The notes under the pieces: generated by a model
What the model was told of the DNA's origin: nothing
Seen by the model: the letters and a program-made list of their open reading frames with translations, nothing else
Database searches by the model: none
NCBI RefSeq assembly: GCF_000152985.1
Contig: NZ_CH672395.1
Span: 3,569,823-3,633,822, forward strand
Direction: 5' to 3'
Origin: Leeuwenhoekiella blandensis MED217
Lineage (GTDB): Bacteria; Bacteroidota; Bacteroidia; Flavobacteriales; Flavobacteriaceae
Length of the DNA: 64,000 nucleotides
Shown here: positions 1 to 8,703 of the stretch, piece by piece
Position numbering within the stretch: the first letter of the stretch is position 1
Layout of the letters: each line of letters begins with the position of its first letter
Translations under genes and position numbers: made by a program

Positions 1-3000
1 TCTCTGTGTGTTTTACTAAACCTAAACTAACAACACCAATAGTTTTATTTTGATAAATTGGGTTTTTAATAATTTCAATTAAATGCTTTTTTATCGATTC
101 AATCTCGGCATAAACAATTCTATCCTCTAAAAAACTATTTTGAACAAATACAGCTTTTACAGGCTCTAGTCTATTTTCTGTGTTTATTTGTTTTAAAGGT
201 TTTAATGAATTGTCATAAAAATTGTATTTTGAAAACTCAATTATTTCGGAAACGCATCTGAAATGTTCCTTTAAAGCTAAATTGGATGAACCCGCAACCA
301 TTTTTGATAAAGTAAATAAACTATTATCACTTCTAATTTGTATTCTATCGTTTCCTAGAAATTCTAAATATTTATTTTTGATTGACTGAAAATCATTATC
401 ATTTGCTCCTGTTAATGCACTTGGAGAAGTTTGTTTATCATCTCCAACTATAATCATATTTCTTGCATAATAACCCAAGATTAAACTATTAAAATCTAAC
501 TGGCTTGCTTCATCTACAATAATGCAATCAAAAATCTCTGGTTCTGTACCTACCGAGTTTAAAACATCATTAAATTTCATCACCCAGCAAGAAAGCTTAT
601 TGCTTATTTCGGCACTATTTTTTCTCGCTAAAAGTTGAAATTTTACTTTATCTCTTATTCCTCTACTCCCTTGATATAAATTAGTTTGATATTCCACCAA
701 TAGATTAATAAATCTGTCAATTTCATTAGTGTCGAAGTTATTTTTGAAGTTGTTTTTTGCTAAATCAAATAAAATTTCAGATTTCTGTTCATAAATTCTA
801 TCATTTATTTGACTTAATTTTTCTTTCGTTTTTTGCAAGTCAATGACTTCATTCTCTAAAAAATATTGGTTAGCGTGTGCAAATTCAAAATTTTCCTTTG
901 TGATTTTTTCAATTGGTGTTTCGAGCAGAAACTGAAGTGTTTTAGGTAAAATCTTTTCAATAAACGATTTTGAATTGTTAAAGTGATTTTCTTTATCTGC
1001 TTGTTGTAATGTGCCTTTTAATTTTGTTTGAAATTCTTTAAATTTGACTGTTTCTGAAATATTTTCTAAAGGAATAAATTCATCAAAATCATTTAAAAGC
1101 TTTGAGTTTAAAAATGTACTACTGACAGCTTTCAAAGTGCTTATGTCTTTTTTTGCACTCAGTTCTAAATCTTTTAATTTTTCTAAATCCTCCTTGTAAG
1201 AAACCGAAGTAGTATAAATTTCTTCAACATTTGAAATTTCAATATTAAATATCTTAGAAAAATTGATGATGTCTTTGTTCTTTTGTAAAAGGTCAACAAG
1301 TGTAAAGTTTCTTTCAACTTGTTCAATAGCAGTATTTAACAACTTATATTTTGAAGATAAATCTGAATCTTCATTTATTACAATATCAAATCCTGCCTTC
1401 GTAATATTGTTTAGGTTTGAGCTTATTTCTTGGATTTCCTTTAGATAAACTTTTAGTAAGTTTAAAGATGTTTTGTTGTCACAATTTTTAGAATTAAGAA
1501 CAATATTTTCTAGGTAACTTACTTGTTTGTATTTTGCTTTGAATTTTGCTAGAAAACCTATTTTTTCCTTTCCACTTTCAATTTGTGCCAAAAATGATTC
1601 AATATCTCGAAGATATTTTGAGGAATTTTCTACTATTTCAGAATATTTTAAGTTTGAATTAAAATCGGCAGTATTTTTATTCTTTTTTATTAATTTGTTT
1701 TTAAGTTGGTTTATTTGCTGATAACTATTAATTACTATATCTGCATTACTATATTTTTCAGTTGTTTCAGTAACTGAATTTAAGTCAATTTTTAGAAGTT
1801 TATATTTTGAAATATCATCTATATCCAAATGACTTTTTAGTTTTTCAATTTCACTTTTTCGGTTTAAATATTCAGTAAAATTAAAGTCATTTATTTTTTC
1901 GAAAATGCTTTTGAGGTTAAAATCTATTGATTTTAAGATTAAATTATCAAATGAATGTAACTGCTTATAAGTGTTTATTTCGTTCTTTATTTTAACAAAG
2001 TCATCAATTATCTCTAACGTTATTTCATCCTTTATCCAATTCCAATTCTCATCATTTTTTGATTGAAATTTATCCCATAATTTATAGCTTCTTAAATCTT
2101 TAAAACTTTCATTTAAGGAAACTTCATTGTATTCTTTCTCTAAAACTTTATGTATTTCCGATTTATATTGTAAATATTCTCCTTTTAAAATGTTAAGATT
2201 TGAAATTTTCTTTTCAATATTTAAGTGAAAATCATCAATAAGAATTGAACGAATATTATTTATACTTTTTTCAAGGGAGAACCTTGTTTTATCAACTTCT
2301 AGTTGAATTTTTGTAAAAACTAAGTCATCAAAATTTTGTGGGATTTTATCCAATAAAGATTCTAATGCTTTATCCGTTTGTGCAGTTACTAATACTCTTT
2401 TGCCTTGTGCCAATAAAGAACACAATATATTCACGATAGTATGTGATTTTCCTGTACCTGGAGGACCTGTAACAACAGTAATTCTGTTTTTTAGGTAGTT
2501 GTCGTAAATTTGTTTTTGCTCTTTGTTATAGGGTAGTGGGAAGAAAACAGAAAAATCTTGTTCTGCATTTAAGTTGGTATTATTTTCTTTATGTTCTTCA
2601 TACAATTCGTCAATAAAATAATTTGGCTTTACGTGTGAATTTGTATGTTCATTTTCAGGATTCCTTATTAATAAATTAAATAGTTCCGCATTATTTTCAT
2701 CATTTTCATTCTCTTCAATTATTCCTTTTGTAAGCTTATCGAAAAACCGTGGTTTTTGTTTTTTAATATTTATTGAAGGCGAGAAAGAAAACTTGAAGGA
2801 ATCAGTATTTACTGTGTCAGACAAGGGTTTTGTAATTCTACTATCAAACGTAGAGTTTTCAGATATTTGCTGTAAGTTTTTTGCAATTAAATCCTTAAAC
2901 TTTTTGTCATAAATATATTGAAAACCATTTGTTTCAATTTCTTCTTCAAATCTGTCAACAATGTTATTTAATGCGGTTTTCTCAATTGGTAAATTGTTTA

Positions 3001-3625
3001 AAAAAAAGAAATCGACATAAGGTTTTTCCGTTTCTGAAAAAGATAGATTTATTTTGTTTGTTATTGTTAGCTCAATTTTTAATGGGAAATGGAAAAGGTG
3101 TTGATTTGTTTTTGAAACACTACTTGTTTTTCCTCTACCTTGTTTAGAATGCTGAATTAAGCCAACACTTAAAACAATTTCAATGTTAGAATCATTTTTA
3201 ATGTCATTATATGCTCTATAAAGTTTTGAGTAAACGGCTTTGTTACCTTTGAATCTTTGTATTTTATTTATTTCCTGTATTCCAAAAGCTGAATTTCTAA
3301 ATGAAGTAAGTTCATTTTCGCTTTCGCTCTCAAATTTATTTTTAGCATCATTAAATTCAATTATCCCAAAATATTCGTTTGGGATATTTATTTTTGGTTT
3401 TAGTGGTTTGTCAAGAGACAAAATATTTGATTTACTATTTTCATACTCTCCAATAAAAAAGTCAGTTAATGTAGTTTCACAAAGATTGTCTTCAATCAGT
3501 TTTTCAATTTCATCAAGCCAAATGAAACTAGGTGCAACTGTTTTCGCAAAAATGTCTTTAACACCACGCTCCAAAAGTTTTTTATACTCTTGCAGAAAAG
3601 TAATATAGCTGTTTAATATGTTCAT
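1..3625 (-). CDS. Large superfamily 1 (UPF1-like) helicase, C-terminus outside the window
   Basis: I read a minus-strand frame open from ATG at 3625-3623 to the window edge, about 1208 codons with no stop. A Walker A motif GPPGTGKS lies at about residues 387-394 (near 2445-2467). A Walker B/DEAx motif IIVDEASQ lies near residue 1033 (near 507-530), followed by GDDKQ and a late motif IGVVSLG at the edge. This is the AAA_11/AAA_12 arrangement of superfamily 1 helicases, with roughly 640 residues of charged, probably coiled-coil sequence between the ATPase motifs. Such giant helicases are nucleic-acid translocases, and several families are defence-associated, but I cannot assign one. Its place beside mobile cargo fits an accessory role, which is inference. 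The C-terminus, possibly with a nuclease domain, is missing. Confidence 0.85.
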   Translation of the reverse strand, partial: MNILNSYITFLQEYKKLLERGVKDIFAKTVAPSFIWLDEIEKLIEDNLCETTLTDFFIGEYENSKSNILSLDKPLKPKINIPNEYFGIIEFNDAKNKFESESENELTSFRNSAFGIQEINKIQRFKGNKAVYSKLYRAYNDIKNDSNIEIVLSVGLIQHSKQGRGKTSSVSKTNQHLFHFPLKIELTITNKINLSFSETEKPYVDFFFLNNLPIEKTALNNIVDRFEEEIETNGFQYIYDKKFKDLIAKNLQQISENSTFDSRITKPLSDTVNTDSFKFSFSPSINIKKQKPRFFDKLTKGIIEENENDENNAELFNLLIRNPENEHTNSHVKPNYFIDELYEEHKENNTNLNAEQDFSVFFPLPYNKEQKQIYDNYLKNRITVVTGPPGTGKSHTIVNILCSLLAQGKRVLVTAQTDKALESLLDKIPQNFDDLVFTKIQLEVDKTRFSLEKSINNIRSILIDDFHLNIEKKISNLNILKGEYLQYKSEIHKVLEKEYNEVSLNESFKDLRSYKLWDKFQSKNDENWNWIKDEITLEIIDDFVKIKNEINTYKQLHSFDNLILKSIDFNLKSIFEKINDFNFTEYLNRKSEIEKLKSHLDIDDISKYKLLKIDLNSVTETTEKYSNADIVINSYQQINQLKNKLIKKNKNTADFNSNLKYSEIVENSSKYLRDIESFLAQIESGKEKIGFLAKFKAKYKQVSYLENIVLNSKNCDNKTSLNLLKVYLKEIQEISSNLNNITKAGFDIVINEDSDLSSKYKLLNTAIEQVERNFTLVDLLQKNKDIINFSKIFNIEISNVEEIYTTSVSYKEDLEKLKDLELSAKKDISTLKAVSSTFLNSKLLNDFDEFIPLENISETVKFKEFQTKLKGTLQQADKENHFNNSKSFIEKILPKTLQFLLETPIEKITKENFEFAHANQYFLENEVIDLQKTKEKLSQINDRIYEQKSEILFDLAKNNFKNNFDTNEIDRFINLLVEYQTNLYQGSRGIRDKVKFQLLARKNSAEISNKLSCWVMKFNDVLNSVGTEPEIFDCIIVDEASQLDFNSLILGYYARNMIIVGDDKQTSPSALTGANDNDFQSIKNKYLEFLGNDRIQIRSDNSLFTLSKMVAGSSNLALKEHFRCVSEIIEFSKYNFYDNSLKPLKQINTENRLEPVKAVFVQNSFLEDRIVYAEIESIKKHLIEIIKNPIYQNKTIGVVSLGLVKHTE

Positions 3626-3669
3626 TTATATATTTTATTTTGCAGACAGTTCGGTTTTTTCAGCTTGCA

Positions 3670-3800
3670 GGTAACGTCCCGTATAAAAACTGTGCGAGCG
3701 GGTAAACGTGATTGTCCTGCGGACAATCAGGCTTTGCAGGCGAGCACGGAGTTTCGATTCAAGACTGATTTAAGCATTGTTTTTATATAGTGTTGTAGTG
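3670..3800. repeat. Cassette-boundary imperfect palindrome R1
   Basis: The left arm at 3671-3692 (GTAACGTCCCGTATAAAAAC) pairs imperfectly with the right arm at 3775-3801 (GTTTTTATATAGTGTTGT). A perfect internal hairpin, ATTGTCC/GGACAAT, sits at 3711-3729. It lies just downstream of the lipoprotein stop (3807). Its left arm and preceding bases resemble repeat R3 (TTTTCAGCTTG, then GGTAACG and CGTATAA). It resembles an integron attC site in size and fold, but the canonical RYYYAAC/GTTRRRY core is not met, so the type is unassigned. Confidence 0.6.
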
Positions 3801-3806
3801 CGTTTT

Positions 3807-4295
3807 TTATATTTCAATTTCTGCTAAGAAGATAAGGTCAGATTCTTCATTTTCTGATTCTATGTTTTGACTATTAAAAGTAAGTTTAGTCGGAATGAAA
3901 AATGAAACATCACAAGGAAGTTCAGCCAATTTTGCTTCAAACTCCAGAACGATTGTGGTCGACTCGTCCAAATTAATTATATAATCAAACTCTGACTCAT
4001 ATGGAATATAGAGAGATAAAGTATTGTCATATTTTCTTATCTCAGAATCGGGCCCAGCATACTCATTAGGAGGATTAAATCGAAAGCCTGGATTTGAAAA
4101 GTCACCTTCGACAGTTATATTTTCGGGATCTATCGTTCCGTTTTCGAGTAAGTTAGCTCCAGTTTCATCTACTATCCTAATGTATATTTCAGGAAAAGCC
4201 GGGTCAAAAAGTGAACAGTCAATACCTTCATCATCGTCATTAGAACAACTTGAAACTAAAATTCCAATTAATAAAAGAGTAAAAATTTTTTTCAT
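3807..4295 (-). CDS. Predicted lipoprotein of unknown function
   Basis: This is a 162-residue protein with a classic lipobox. The N-terminus MKKIFTLLLIGILVSSC places the lipidated cysteine at residue 17. It is followed by an acidic SNDDDE tether, typical of surface or periplasmic lipoproteins in Bacteroidota. The rest is acidic and beta-rich (for example EIYIRIVDETGANLLENG), and I recognise no catalytic motif. It is a one-gene unit bounded by imperfect palindromes on both sides (3670-3800 and 4350-4480), on the same strand as the neighbouring cargo genes, so it looks like a cassette passenger. It might be a cell-envelope or immunity-type lipoprotein, but nothing in the sequence shows this. 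Confidence 0.8.
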   Translation of the reverse strand: MKKIFTLLLIGILVSSCSNDDDEGIDCSLFDPAFPEIYIRIVDETGANLLENGTIDPENITVEGDFSNPGFRFNPPNEYAGPDSEIRKYDNTLSLYIPYESEFDYIINLDESTTIVLEFEAKLAELPCDVSFFIPTKLTFNSQNIESENEESDLIFLAEIEI

Positions 4296-4349
4296 AATTC
4301 CATAATTTAATAAGAAGTTTAAATATTCTGCTGGTGGAGTTCAAATGCA

Positions 4350-4480
4350 CTACAACGGTCTTGTATATGAAAAGTAGCGGATTTTACGCACGAACTTTTC
4401 GGTTAGACGCAGACCTTAAATTTATAAAATTCATTTCGATTTAGCATCTAAACCGCTATTTTTTATATACGTTGTTACCC
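4350..4480. repeat. Cassette-boundary imperfect palindrome R2
   Basis: The left arm at 4351-4380 (ACAACGGTCTTGTATATG ... AGTAGCGG) pairs with the right arm at 4453-4479 (CCGCTATTTTTTATATACG then TTGTTACC). It separates the lipoprotein gene from the mercury operon. The stretch from 4480 to 4601 is AT-rich and holds no convincing gene. A 63-codon frame there (4475-4666) overlaps the real Cys-rich gene out of frame and looks spurious. Confidence 0.6.
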
Positions 4481-4601
4481 ACTGGCTTTATTCCGTTTAG
4501 CTTGGTTTTCAGCGTTGGCAAAGACATACTCTTTTGCAATTTTTGGTTTATGTGTCGGCTGGCGTGAATTGCAAATGTGTATGGCTTTTAGCGTTGGCTT
4601 T

Positions 4602-4808
4602 TTAGCAACAACTGTTATTTTCTTGAATTGGCGGACAAGGTACAGTTCCATAAGAGCAATAAACACAACAATCTCCTTCGTTTGGTTTTAGAACCGTTTT
4701 ACAATTCTCACACTCGTAAAAGAATTGACAAGCGTTTGTTGGCATATCTTCTACTTTTTTATGTCCGCAGTCTGGACAGGTAATTTCTGATTTTAATATA
4801 GTTTCCAT
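4602..4808 (-). CDS. Small Cys-rich protein of Bacteroidota mercury operons (GDCCVYCSYG family)
   Basis: This 68-residue protein is rich in paired cysteines. CPDCG near the N-terminus and CENC in the middle could form a zinc-ribbon-like metal site. The signature GDCCVYCSYG follows, and the chain ends in SCC. I recall this family as a small ORF accompanying mer genes in Flavobacteria; its biochemistry is not known to me. It lies 11 bp downstream of the MerA-like gene on the same strand and is the last gene of the operon. The C-terminal vicinal Cys pair is notable because the adjacent MerA-like enzyme lacks one. A role in passing Hg(II) to the reductase is my inference. Confidence 0.85.
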   Translation of the reverse strand: METILKSEITCPDCGHKKVEDMPTNACQFFYECENCKTVLKPNEGDCCVYCSYGTVPCPPIQENNSCC

Positions 4809-4819
4809 TGAATTTTTTA

Positions 4820-6166
4820 TTAAAGCATATGTGGTATGTCCGAAGCCAATGTTGGATATGAGAAAATCATTGTTCTAATATCATTAACCTTCATCTTTGT
4901 TTTTATGGCCATTGCAAAGAGATTTATTGTTTCTTCTGTATGTGGTCCTATTAAATGCGCTCCCAAAATTGTTTGAGTTTCTTCGTCAATAATAGTTTTG
5001 AACGCATATTCTTCTACATTCAAACGCTTGGCATTGAACCAATTACCAACCTCCTTATAATTAATTCGAATATTGTAATTCAGCTCTTTCGCTTTCGATT
5101 CAGTACATCCAACAGAAGCCATAGTTGGTAACGTAAACACCACTGTTGGCATTGGCGGATAACTTATTTCTTTAGAATTGCCTTTAATAATATTTGAAGC
5201 AACCGTATGACCTTCCAGAACTGCAACTGGCGTTAAGGGCAAACCTTCTGAATCTGCAGCATCGCCTGCTGCATAAATATGAGGGTTTGAAGTACTTTGC
5301 AAGTATTTGTTCACTGTAACACCTTTATTAGTAAAGGCTATGTTCGCTTTGTCTAATTCCAAATCAAATATGGCTGGTGGTCGTCCGGCAGAGTTAAAAA
5401 CAGCTTCAGCTTCAAAATATGCTGTTTTCTCTTGAGATTTACCTTTTACTCGATACTGGCTATCCACTTTCTCAATAGCCGTAACATCTGTATTAAGAAT
5501 GAGTTTTATGCCTAACTCTTTTGTGGCAGAAACAAGATGTTTTACAATATCCTGTTCAAAATTTTCCAAGGGATTTTCTCTACGATGAACAATAGTGACT
5601 TCTGCTCCGCATCGAGCCGCTATATGTGCAAACTCAAAAGCGATATATCCACCACCGATGAATACTAAAGATTTTGGCAATTTTGCTAAATTCAAGAAAT
5701 CGGTACTGGATTTTGCATAATGACCACCTTCAAATTCTAAAACCCTTGGCTTGGAACCCGATGCGATTACAATTTTGTTAGCCTTTATTTTGTCTGTTCC
5801 AACTTCCAATGTGTTTTCTGACAGGAATTTTGCTGAACTATGAAAGGTGTCTATTCCGTTCTTTTTATATCCTTTTTCAATTTTTGGTGGCATTTCATCC
5901 ACAAAGGATTGTTTAAAGGCCATAATGTCCTTCCAATTGACTTTAGGTATGGTATCAATACCATTTCCTTTAAGCCTATTAGCAAAGTCTCGAACTTCCG
6001 TAGCGCCTATAATCACTTTTTTTGGGTCACAACCTCTCAAAGCACAGGTGCCACCATAAGGTAATTCATCCGTTATTCCTACTTTTAGCCCTTTTGAGGC
6101 ACATTTATTTGCGATGGTCATTCCTGCCATTCCCGAACCAATTATAAATACATCATATTCTTTCAT
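4820..6166 (-). CDS. merA: MerA-like FAD/NAD(P)-dependent disulfide oxidoreductase
   Basis: This is a 448-residue class I pyridine nucleotide-disulfide oxidoreductase. It has an N-terminal FAD-binding GSGMAG motif (about residues 10-15), the redox-active disulfide in GGTCALRGC (Cys41 and Cys46), a second Rossmann motif GGGYIA, a late FAD motif AAGDAA, and a C-terminal dimerisation domain. It probably reduces Hg(II) with NAD(P)H in the cytoplasm, inferred mainly from its operon with ArsR and MerTP genes. It differs from classical MerA: there is no N-terminal metal-binding domain, CALRGC replaces the usual CVNVGC, and no C-terminal vicinal cysteines are visible (the chain ends SDIPHML). A related disulfide or other metal reductase is an alternative. 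It starts 1 bp after merTP ends. Confidence 0.8.
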   Translation of the reverse strand: MKEYDVFIIGSGMAGMTIANKCASKGLKVGITDELPYGGTCALRGCDPKKVIIGATEVRDFANRLKGNGIDTIPKVNWKDIMAFKQSFVDEMPPKIEKGYKKNGIDTFHSSAKFLSENTLEVGTDKIKANKIVIASGSKPRVLEFEGGHYAKSSTDFLNLAKLPKSLVFIGGGYIAFEFAHIAARCGAEVTIVHRRENPLENFEQDIVKHLVSATKELGIKLILNTDVTAIEKVDSQYRVKGKSQEKTAYFEAEAVFNSAGRPPAIFDLELDKANIAFTNKGVTVNKYLQSTSNPHIYAAGDAADSEGLPLTPVAVLEGHTVASNIIKGNSKEISYPPMPTVVFTLPTMASVGCTESKAKELNYNIRINYKEVGNWFNAKRLNVEEYAFKTIIDEETQTILGAHLIGPHTEETINLFAMAIKTKMKVNDIRTMIFSYPTLASDIPHML

Positions 6167-6167
6167 A

Positions 6168-6770
6168 CTAATTGATTTCTTTTTTGTCGGTTACTTTATA
6201 ACCTGTTGAGTTAATTGCTTTCTCGATTTCCGTTTCATTAGATTTGGATTTGTCAAATTCAATGATTGCGTTTCCATTCTCGTAGGACGCTTTTGTATCT
6301 ACAATTCCGTTTAGTTTATTTACTTCGTGTTTGACGTGTTCTTCACAACTGACACAGGTCATTCCGCTGATTGTAAATTCTGTTGTTTTAATATCCGATT
6401 TGTCAACTACGATTATTTGCTTTTCCGTGTTTGGGTAAAAAATTCCTGAATAATATGGGAAAGACAACATTACAATCGCAAATACGGTCACAATTCCTAA
6501 AAACTTTTTCGATTGAATAAATTTTGGTTTTTCGTCCGTCTCACAATCACAGTCGATTTCTTTTTGAGGTTTAAGTTTTTGATACCAAGCAAAGCCAAGA
6601 ACTAAAATTGTCAGACCAATTAAATAAGGTCTAAAAGGTTCAATCCAAGAAAATGTTGAAGCAATTCCGCTTGTTCCTGCGATTAGAGCCAAAACTGGCG
6701 TAATACAACATAATGAAGCTGTAATAGCAGTTAACAAACCTGCACCAATTAATTTGTTTTCGCTTTTCAT
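6168..6770 (-). CDS. merT: MerTP fusion: mercuric ion transporter with a C-terminal metal-binding domain
   Basis: This 200-residue inner-membrane protein has three hydrophobic segments (about residues 7-30, 48-63 and 90-110). The first carries a vicinal pair, Cys21-Cys22 in SLCCITP, as in MerT. A cytoplasmic-loop Cys pair, CDC, lies at 74-76. The C-terminal domain is a MerP/heavy-metal-associated fold with GMTCVSC (Cys139 and Cys142). Known MerT moves Hg(II) across the inner membrane; here the periplasmic carrier MerP appears fused to it, as is usual in Bacteroidota. Its start overlaps the regulator gene by 4 bp and it is followed at once by the reductase gene, so the three are a tight operon. 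Confidence 0.9.
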   Translation of the reverse strand: MKSENKLIGAGLLTAITASLCCITPVLALIAGTSGIASTFSWIEPFRPYLIGLTILVLGFAWYQKLKPQKEIDCDCETDEKPKFIQSKKFLGIVTVFAIVMLSFPYYSGIFYPNTEKQIIVVDKSDIKTTEFTISGMTCVSCEEHVKHEVNKLNGIVDTKASYENGNAIIEFDKSKSNETEIEKAINSTGYKVTDKKEIN

Positions 6771-7141
6771 ATCGTTTCTAAAATTTTGTTTTTGTCAAGT
6801 ATCTCAAAAAATGGGTTCAATAATTTTTCGTATTCAGCCGTAAGTGAGTAAAAAATCGTTTGGGCTTCTCTATCGGTTTCCAATAGATTTCGGTCTTTCA
6901 TTTTTCTCAAATGTTGAGAGATTGCTGAAATGTTCATTCCGAGAATATCGCTTAAATCACAAACACAAAGTCTTTTTTCCTCAAAGAGTAGATAAAGTAT
7001 TTTCAGTCGAACGCTGTTTCCGACTAATGAAAGTCCGTTAGCCAAATAGTCGAACGATTCGTTTAAGTCCGAAACTGTGTCTTTGCAACGATTTATTTGT
7101 TCAATATCGGCTTGTTGTCTTATGCAAGAATTATTTTCCAT
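6767..7141 (-). CDS. ArsR/SmtB-family metal-responsive repressor of the mercury operon
   Basis: This 124-residue winged-helix regulator has the ArsR-family signature around RLCVCDLSDILGMNISAISQ. Cys59 and Cys61 lie in the alpha-3 metal site typical of thiophilic-metal sensors, and extra N-terminal cysteines (Cys6, Cys19) could complete a trigonal site. It probably represses the operon and is released by Hg(II) or a similar soft metal, acting in place of classical MerR. It is the first gene of the operon, and an inverted repeat 24 bp upstream of its start is a natural operator. The assignment to mercury rests on the neighbours; cadmium, lead or arsenite sensing cannot be excluded. Confidence 0.88.
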   Translation of the reverse strand: MENNSCIRQQADIEQINRCKDTVSDLNESFDYLANGLSLVGNSVRLKILYLLFEEKRLCVCDLSDILGMNISAISQHLRKMKDRNLLETDREAQTIFYSLTAEYEKLLNPFFEILDKNKILETI

Positions 7142-7164
7142 AAAACAAAGTTACGATTATTTCT

Positions 7165-7186
7165 TATTTAAGCAAATACTTAAATA
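7165..7186. promoter_or_regulatory. Candidate ArsR-type operator upstream of the mercury operon
   Basis: A perfect 8 bp inverted repeat, TATTTAAG and CTTAAATA, is separated by 6 bp and lies 24 bp upstream of the repressor start. AT-rich imperfect dyads of this size are typical ArsR/SmtB operators. Function is inferred from position and symmetry. Confidence 0.5.
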
Positions 7187-7297
7187 TAATATTTGAAGCT
7201 TTGGCAAAAAAAAGCTCTTTTATTTTTTTTGAGCGTTGGCTTTTTTGCGGTGGGAAAAAATAAATGTGCTGTTTGTGCGGCTGGTTTTCAGCTTGTG

Positions 7298-7428
7298 GGT
7301 AACGGTCTCGTATAACCGTCAGTTACGGATTTAAAGTTAATAATTTTCGGTTAAGCACTGGCGTTAGCAATTCCGAGTGGATTCGGACGTAGTCGAATCC
7401 GCCGTAATTGCGGTTATACATTGTTGCC
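7298..7428. repeat. Cassette-boundary imperfect palindrome R3
   Basis: The left arm at 7298-7318 (GGTAACGGTCTCGTATAACCG) contains TATAACCG, matching CGGTTATA in the right arm at 7411-7428 (CGGTTATACATTGTTGCC). GGTAAC and GTTGCC sit at the outer tips. An internal hairpin GGATTCG/CGAATCC lies at 7379-7400. It separates the mercury operon from the secreted protein gene, whose stop is only 9 bp away. Confidence 0.65.
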
Positions 7429-7437
7429 AGTAGTATT

Positions 7438-8025
7438 TTATTCAACTGTCTTTTCGATTAGTTTTAATTCTCCGTTTTCAACTTTCCAATGTTCGTAATA
7501 TTCTTTGTCTTCCGAATTATGTCCAATAACAAATCGTTCAGTCAATTTTGGAATTCCGTTTGTCAATTCATAAACGTCTCGTCCGTGTTCGCAACAACCG
7601 TTTCTCCAAGTCGAATTAATTTGTTTTTTTTCGTAATCAAATTCAGGCGAAGTTATTTCTCCGTAATCTTTGTTTTCTTCAAAGAGTTCATTTGTCGGAT
7701 TATAAATCCAAAATAGAAAAGGAACATTCGGTCCAGCTGGAAGAAATTCCATTAGCCTAAAATCCATTTTTCCGTCAAAATTCATATCCTCAATTGCGAA
7801 AAGTTGGTCATTTGGAAATGTTTTGCTGAAATAGTTTTCGCTCGGTTTTATTGTTTGCTTTAAGATTCCATTTTTCAGAACCTCAATTTTAGTTATTTCA
7901 CAGTCAGTTTTTCCGCATTTTTTTGTCAGACAAAATTCAAATTCCGCATCTGAAAACTTTATTATTTCTTGTGAATAAAGTTCAAACGAAAACAGAATTA
8001 TTAATATTAGCAGAATTTTTTTCAT
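7438..8025 (-). CDS. Secreted protein of unknown function, possibly XAC2610-like
   Basis: This 195-residue protein begins with a Sec signal peptide (MKKILLILIILFSFELYSQE, cleaved near residue 19). The mature part has a motif MNFDGKMDFRL followed by AGPNVPFLFWIY. That pattern recalls the XAC2610-type beta-propeller-like repeat family (asparagine/aspartate-rich turns before DFR), but the match is from memory and weak. Cysteines occur in KKCGKTDC and GCCEHG, so disulfides are possible in the periplasm. It is a single-gene cassette tightly bounded by palindromes (9 bp from the stop, 6 bp from the start). No enzymatic function can be assigned. Confidence 0.75.
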   Translation of the reverse strand: MKKILLILIILFSFELYSQEIIKFSDAEFEFCLTKKCGKTDCEITKIEVLKNGILKQTIKPSENYFSKTFPNDQLFAIEDMNFDGKMDFRLMEFLPAGPNVPFLFWIYNPTNELFEENKDYGEITSPEFDYEKKQINSTWRNGCCEHGRDVYELTNGIPKLTERFVIGHNSEDKEYYEHWKVENGELKLIEKTVE

Positions 8026-8031
8026 ATTACT

Positions 8032-8158
8032 GGCAACGTGTTTGTGTATGGCTCGTTGCGGAAAATCAGCTATGATTTTCCGCCGTAACCGAAAGATAGC
8101 AAATTGCGATGAATTCCGATTAGGAATTCAGCCGCAATGAGCTATACACGGTGTTGCC
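8032..8158. repeat. Cassette-boundary imperfect palindrome R4
   Basis: This is the clearest member of the series. The left arm at 8032-8061 begins GGCAACGTGTTTGTGTATGG and ends CTCGTTGCGG; the right arm at 8132-8158 runs from CCGCAATGAG to ACACGGTGTTGCC. Two perfect internal hairpins occur: GGAAAATC/GATTTTCC at 8060-8081 and GAATTCC/GGAATTC at 8111-8129. It lies between two single-gene units, 6 bp from the start of one gene and 5 bp from the stop of the next. Confidence 0.7.
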
Positions 8159-8163
8159 ACCAG

Positions 8164-8703
8164 TTATTTTTTCCACTTTGCTCTGTTTTCATTCCATTCT
8201 TTCCAGAATTGTAAATAACCTTTTCGGTCAAATTCGTCTATCGGTATTTCCTTTTCGGGACTTTCTTTATAAAACTGCTCAACTTGGTCGACAAAGTTCA
8301 GCACCTCATTTTTATATTCCACAAAATTTATTTCCGTTTCATTTCCGCTTTCCGTTTTCAGGATTACATTTCCATTCCTGTGTTTTACTTCCCAGTCAAT
8401 TCCTGTCGGACAACTTCCAATATAAACTTCGTCCATATCATTGTCGAAAACTAAAAAGTGTCCGCAACACGGAATTAATTGGTCGCCAACGGGATTCTCT
8501 TTAGTATGATTCCGCTCCAAAGTCCGAAGTAAAAGTTGTGCACTTGCACTTATCGTCCATCCATCATTTTCAGATTGGTCAACTACAATTTCATTTCCGA
8601 TTTTAACTCGCATTTGTCCGTGCGCACATAAATCCGTTTGAGTATCTTTTTCAGATATCCAATTCGTTTTAAGTAAATCAATTTTGAATTTTTGCGAGGT
8701 CAT
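8164..8703 (-). CDS. Hypothetical protein, cytoplasmic
   Basis: This is a 179-residue soluble protein with no signal peptide or membrane segment. I do not recognise the family. Visible features are a Trp/Asn-rich N-terminal part, a short CCGH motif (in IPCCGHFLVFDNDMDEVYIGSCP), and a charged C-terminal helix with NRAKWKK. It is a single-gene cassette bounded by palindrome R4 on its stop side and a partial palindrome (8713-8736) on its start side. The compact acidic composition is like many immunity or cargo proteins found in such arrays, but that is only an analogy. Confidence 0.7.
   Translation of the reverse strand: MTSQKFKIDLLKTNWISEKDTQTDLCAHGQMRVKIGNEIVVDQSENDGWTISASAQLLLRTLERNHTKENPVGDQLIPCCGHFLVFDNDMDEVYIGSCPTGIDWEVKHRNGNVILKTESGNETEINFVEYKNEVLNFVDQVEQFYKESPEKEIPIDEFDRKGYLQFWKEWNENRAKWKK

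Noticed and set aside
4475-4666. 63-codon minus-strand frame
   Set aside because: It overlaps the Cys-rich gene (4602-4808) in another frame and lies mostly in palindromic intergenic DNA.
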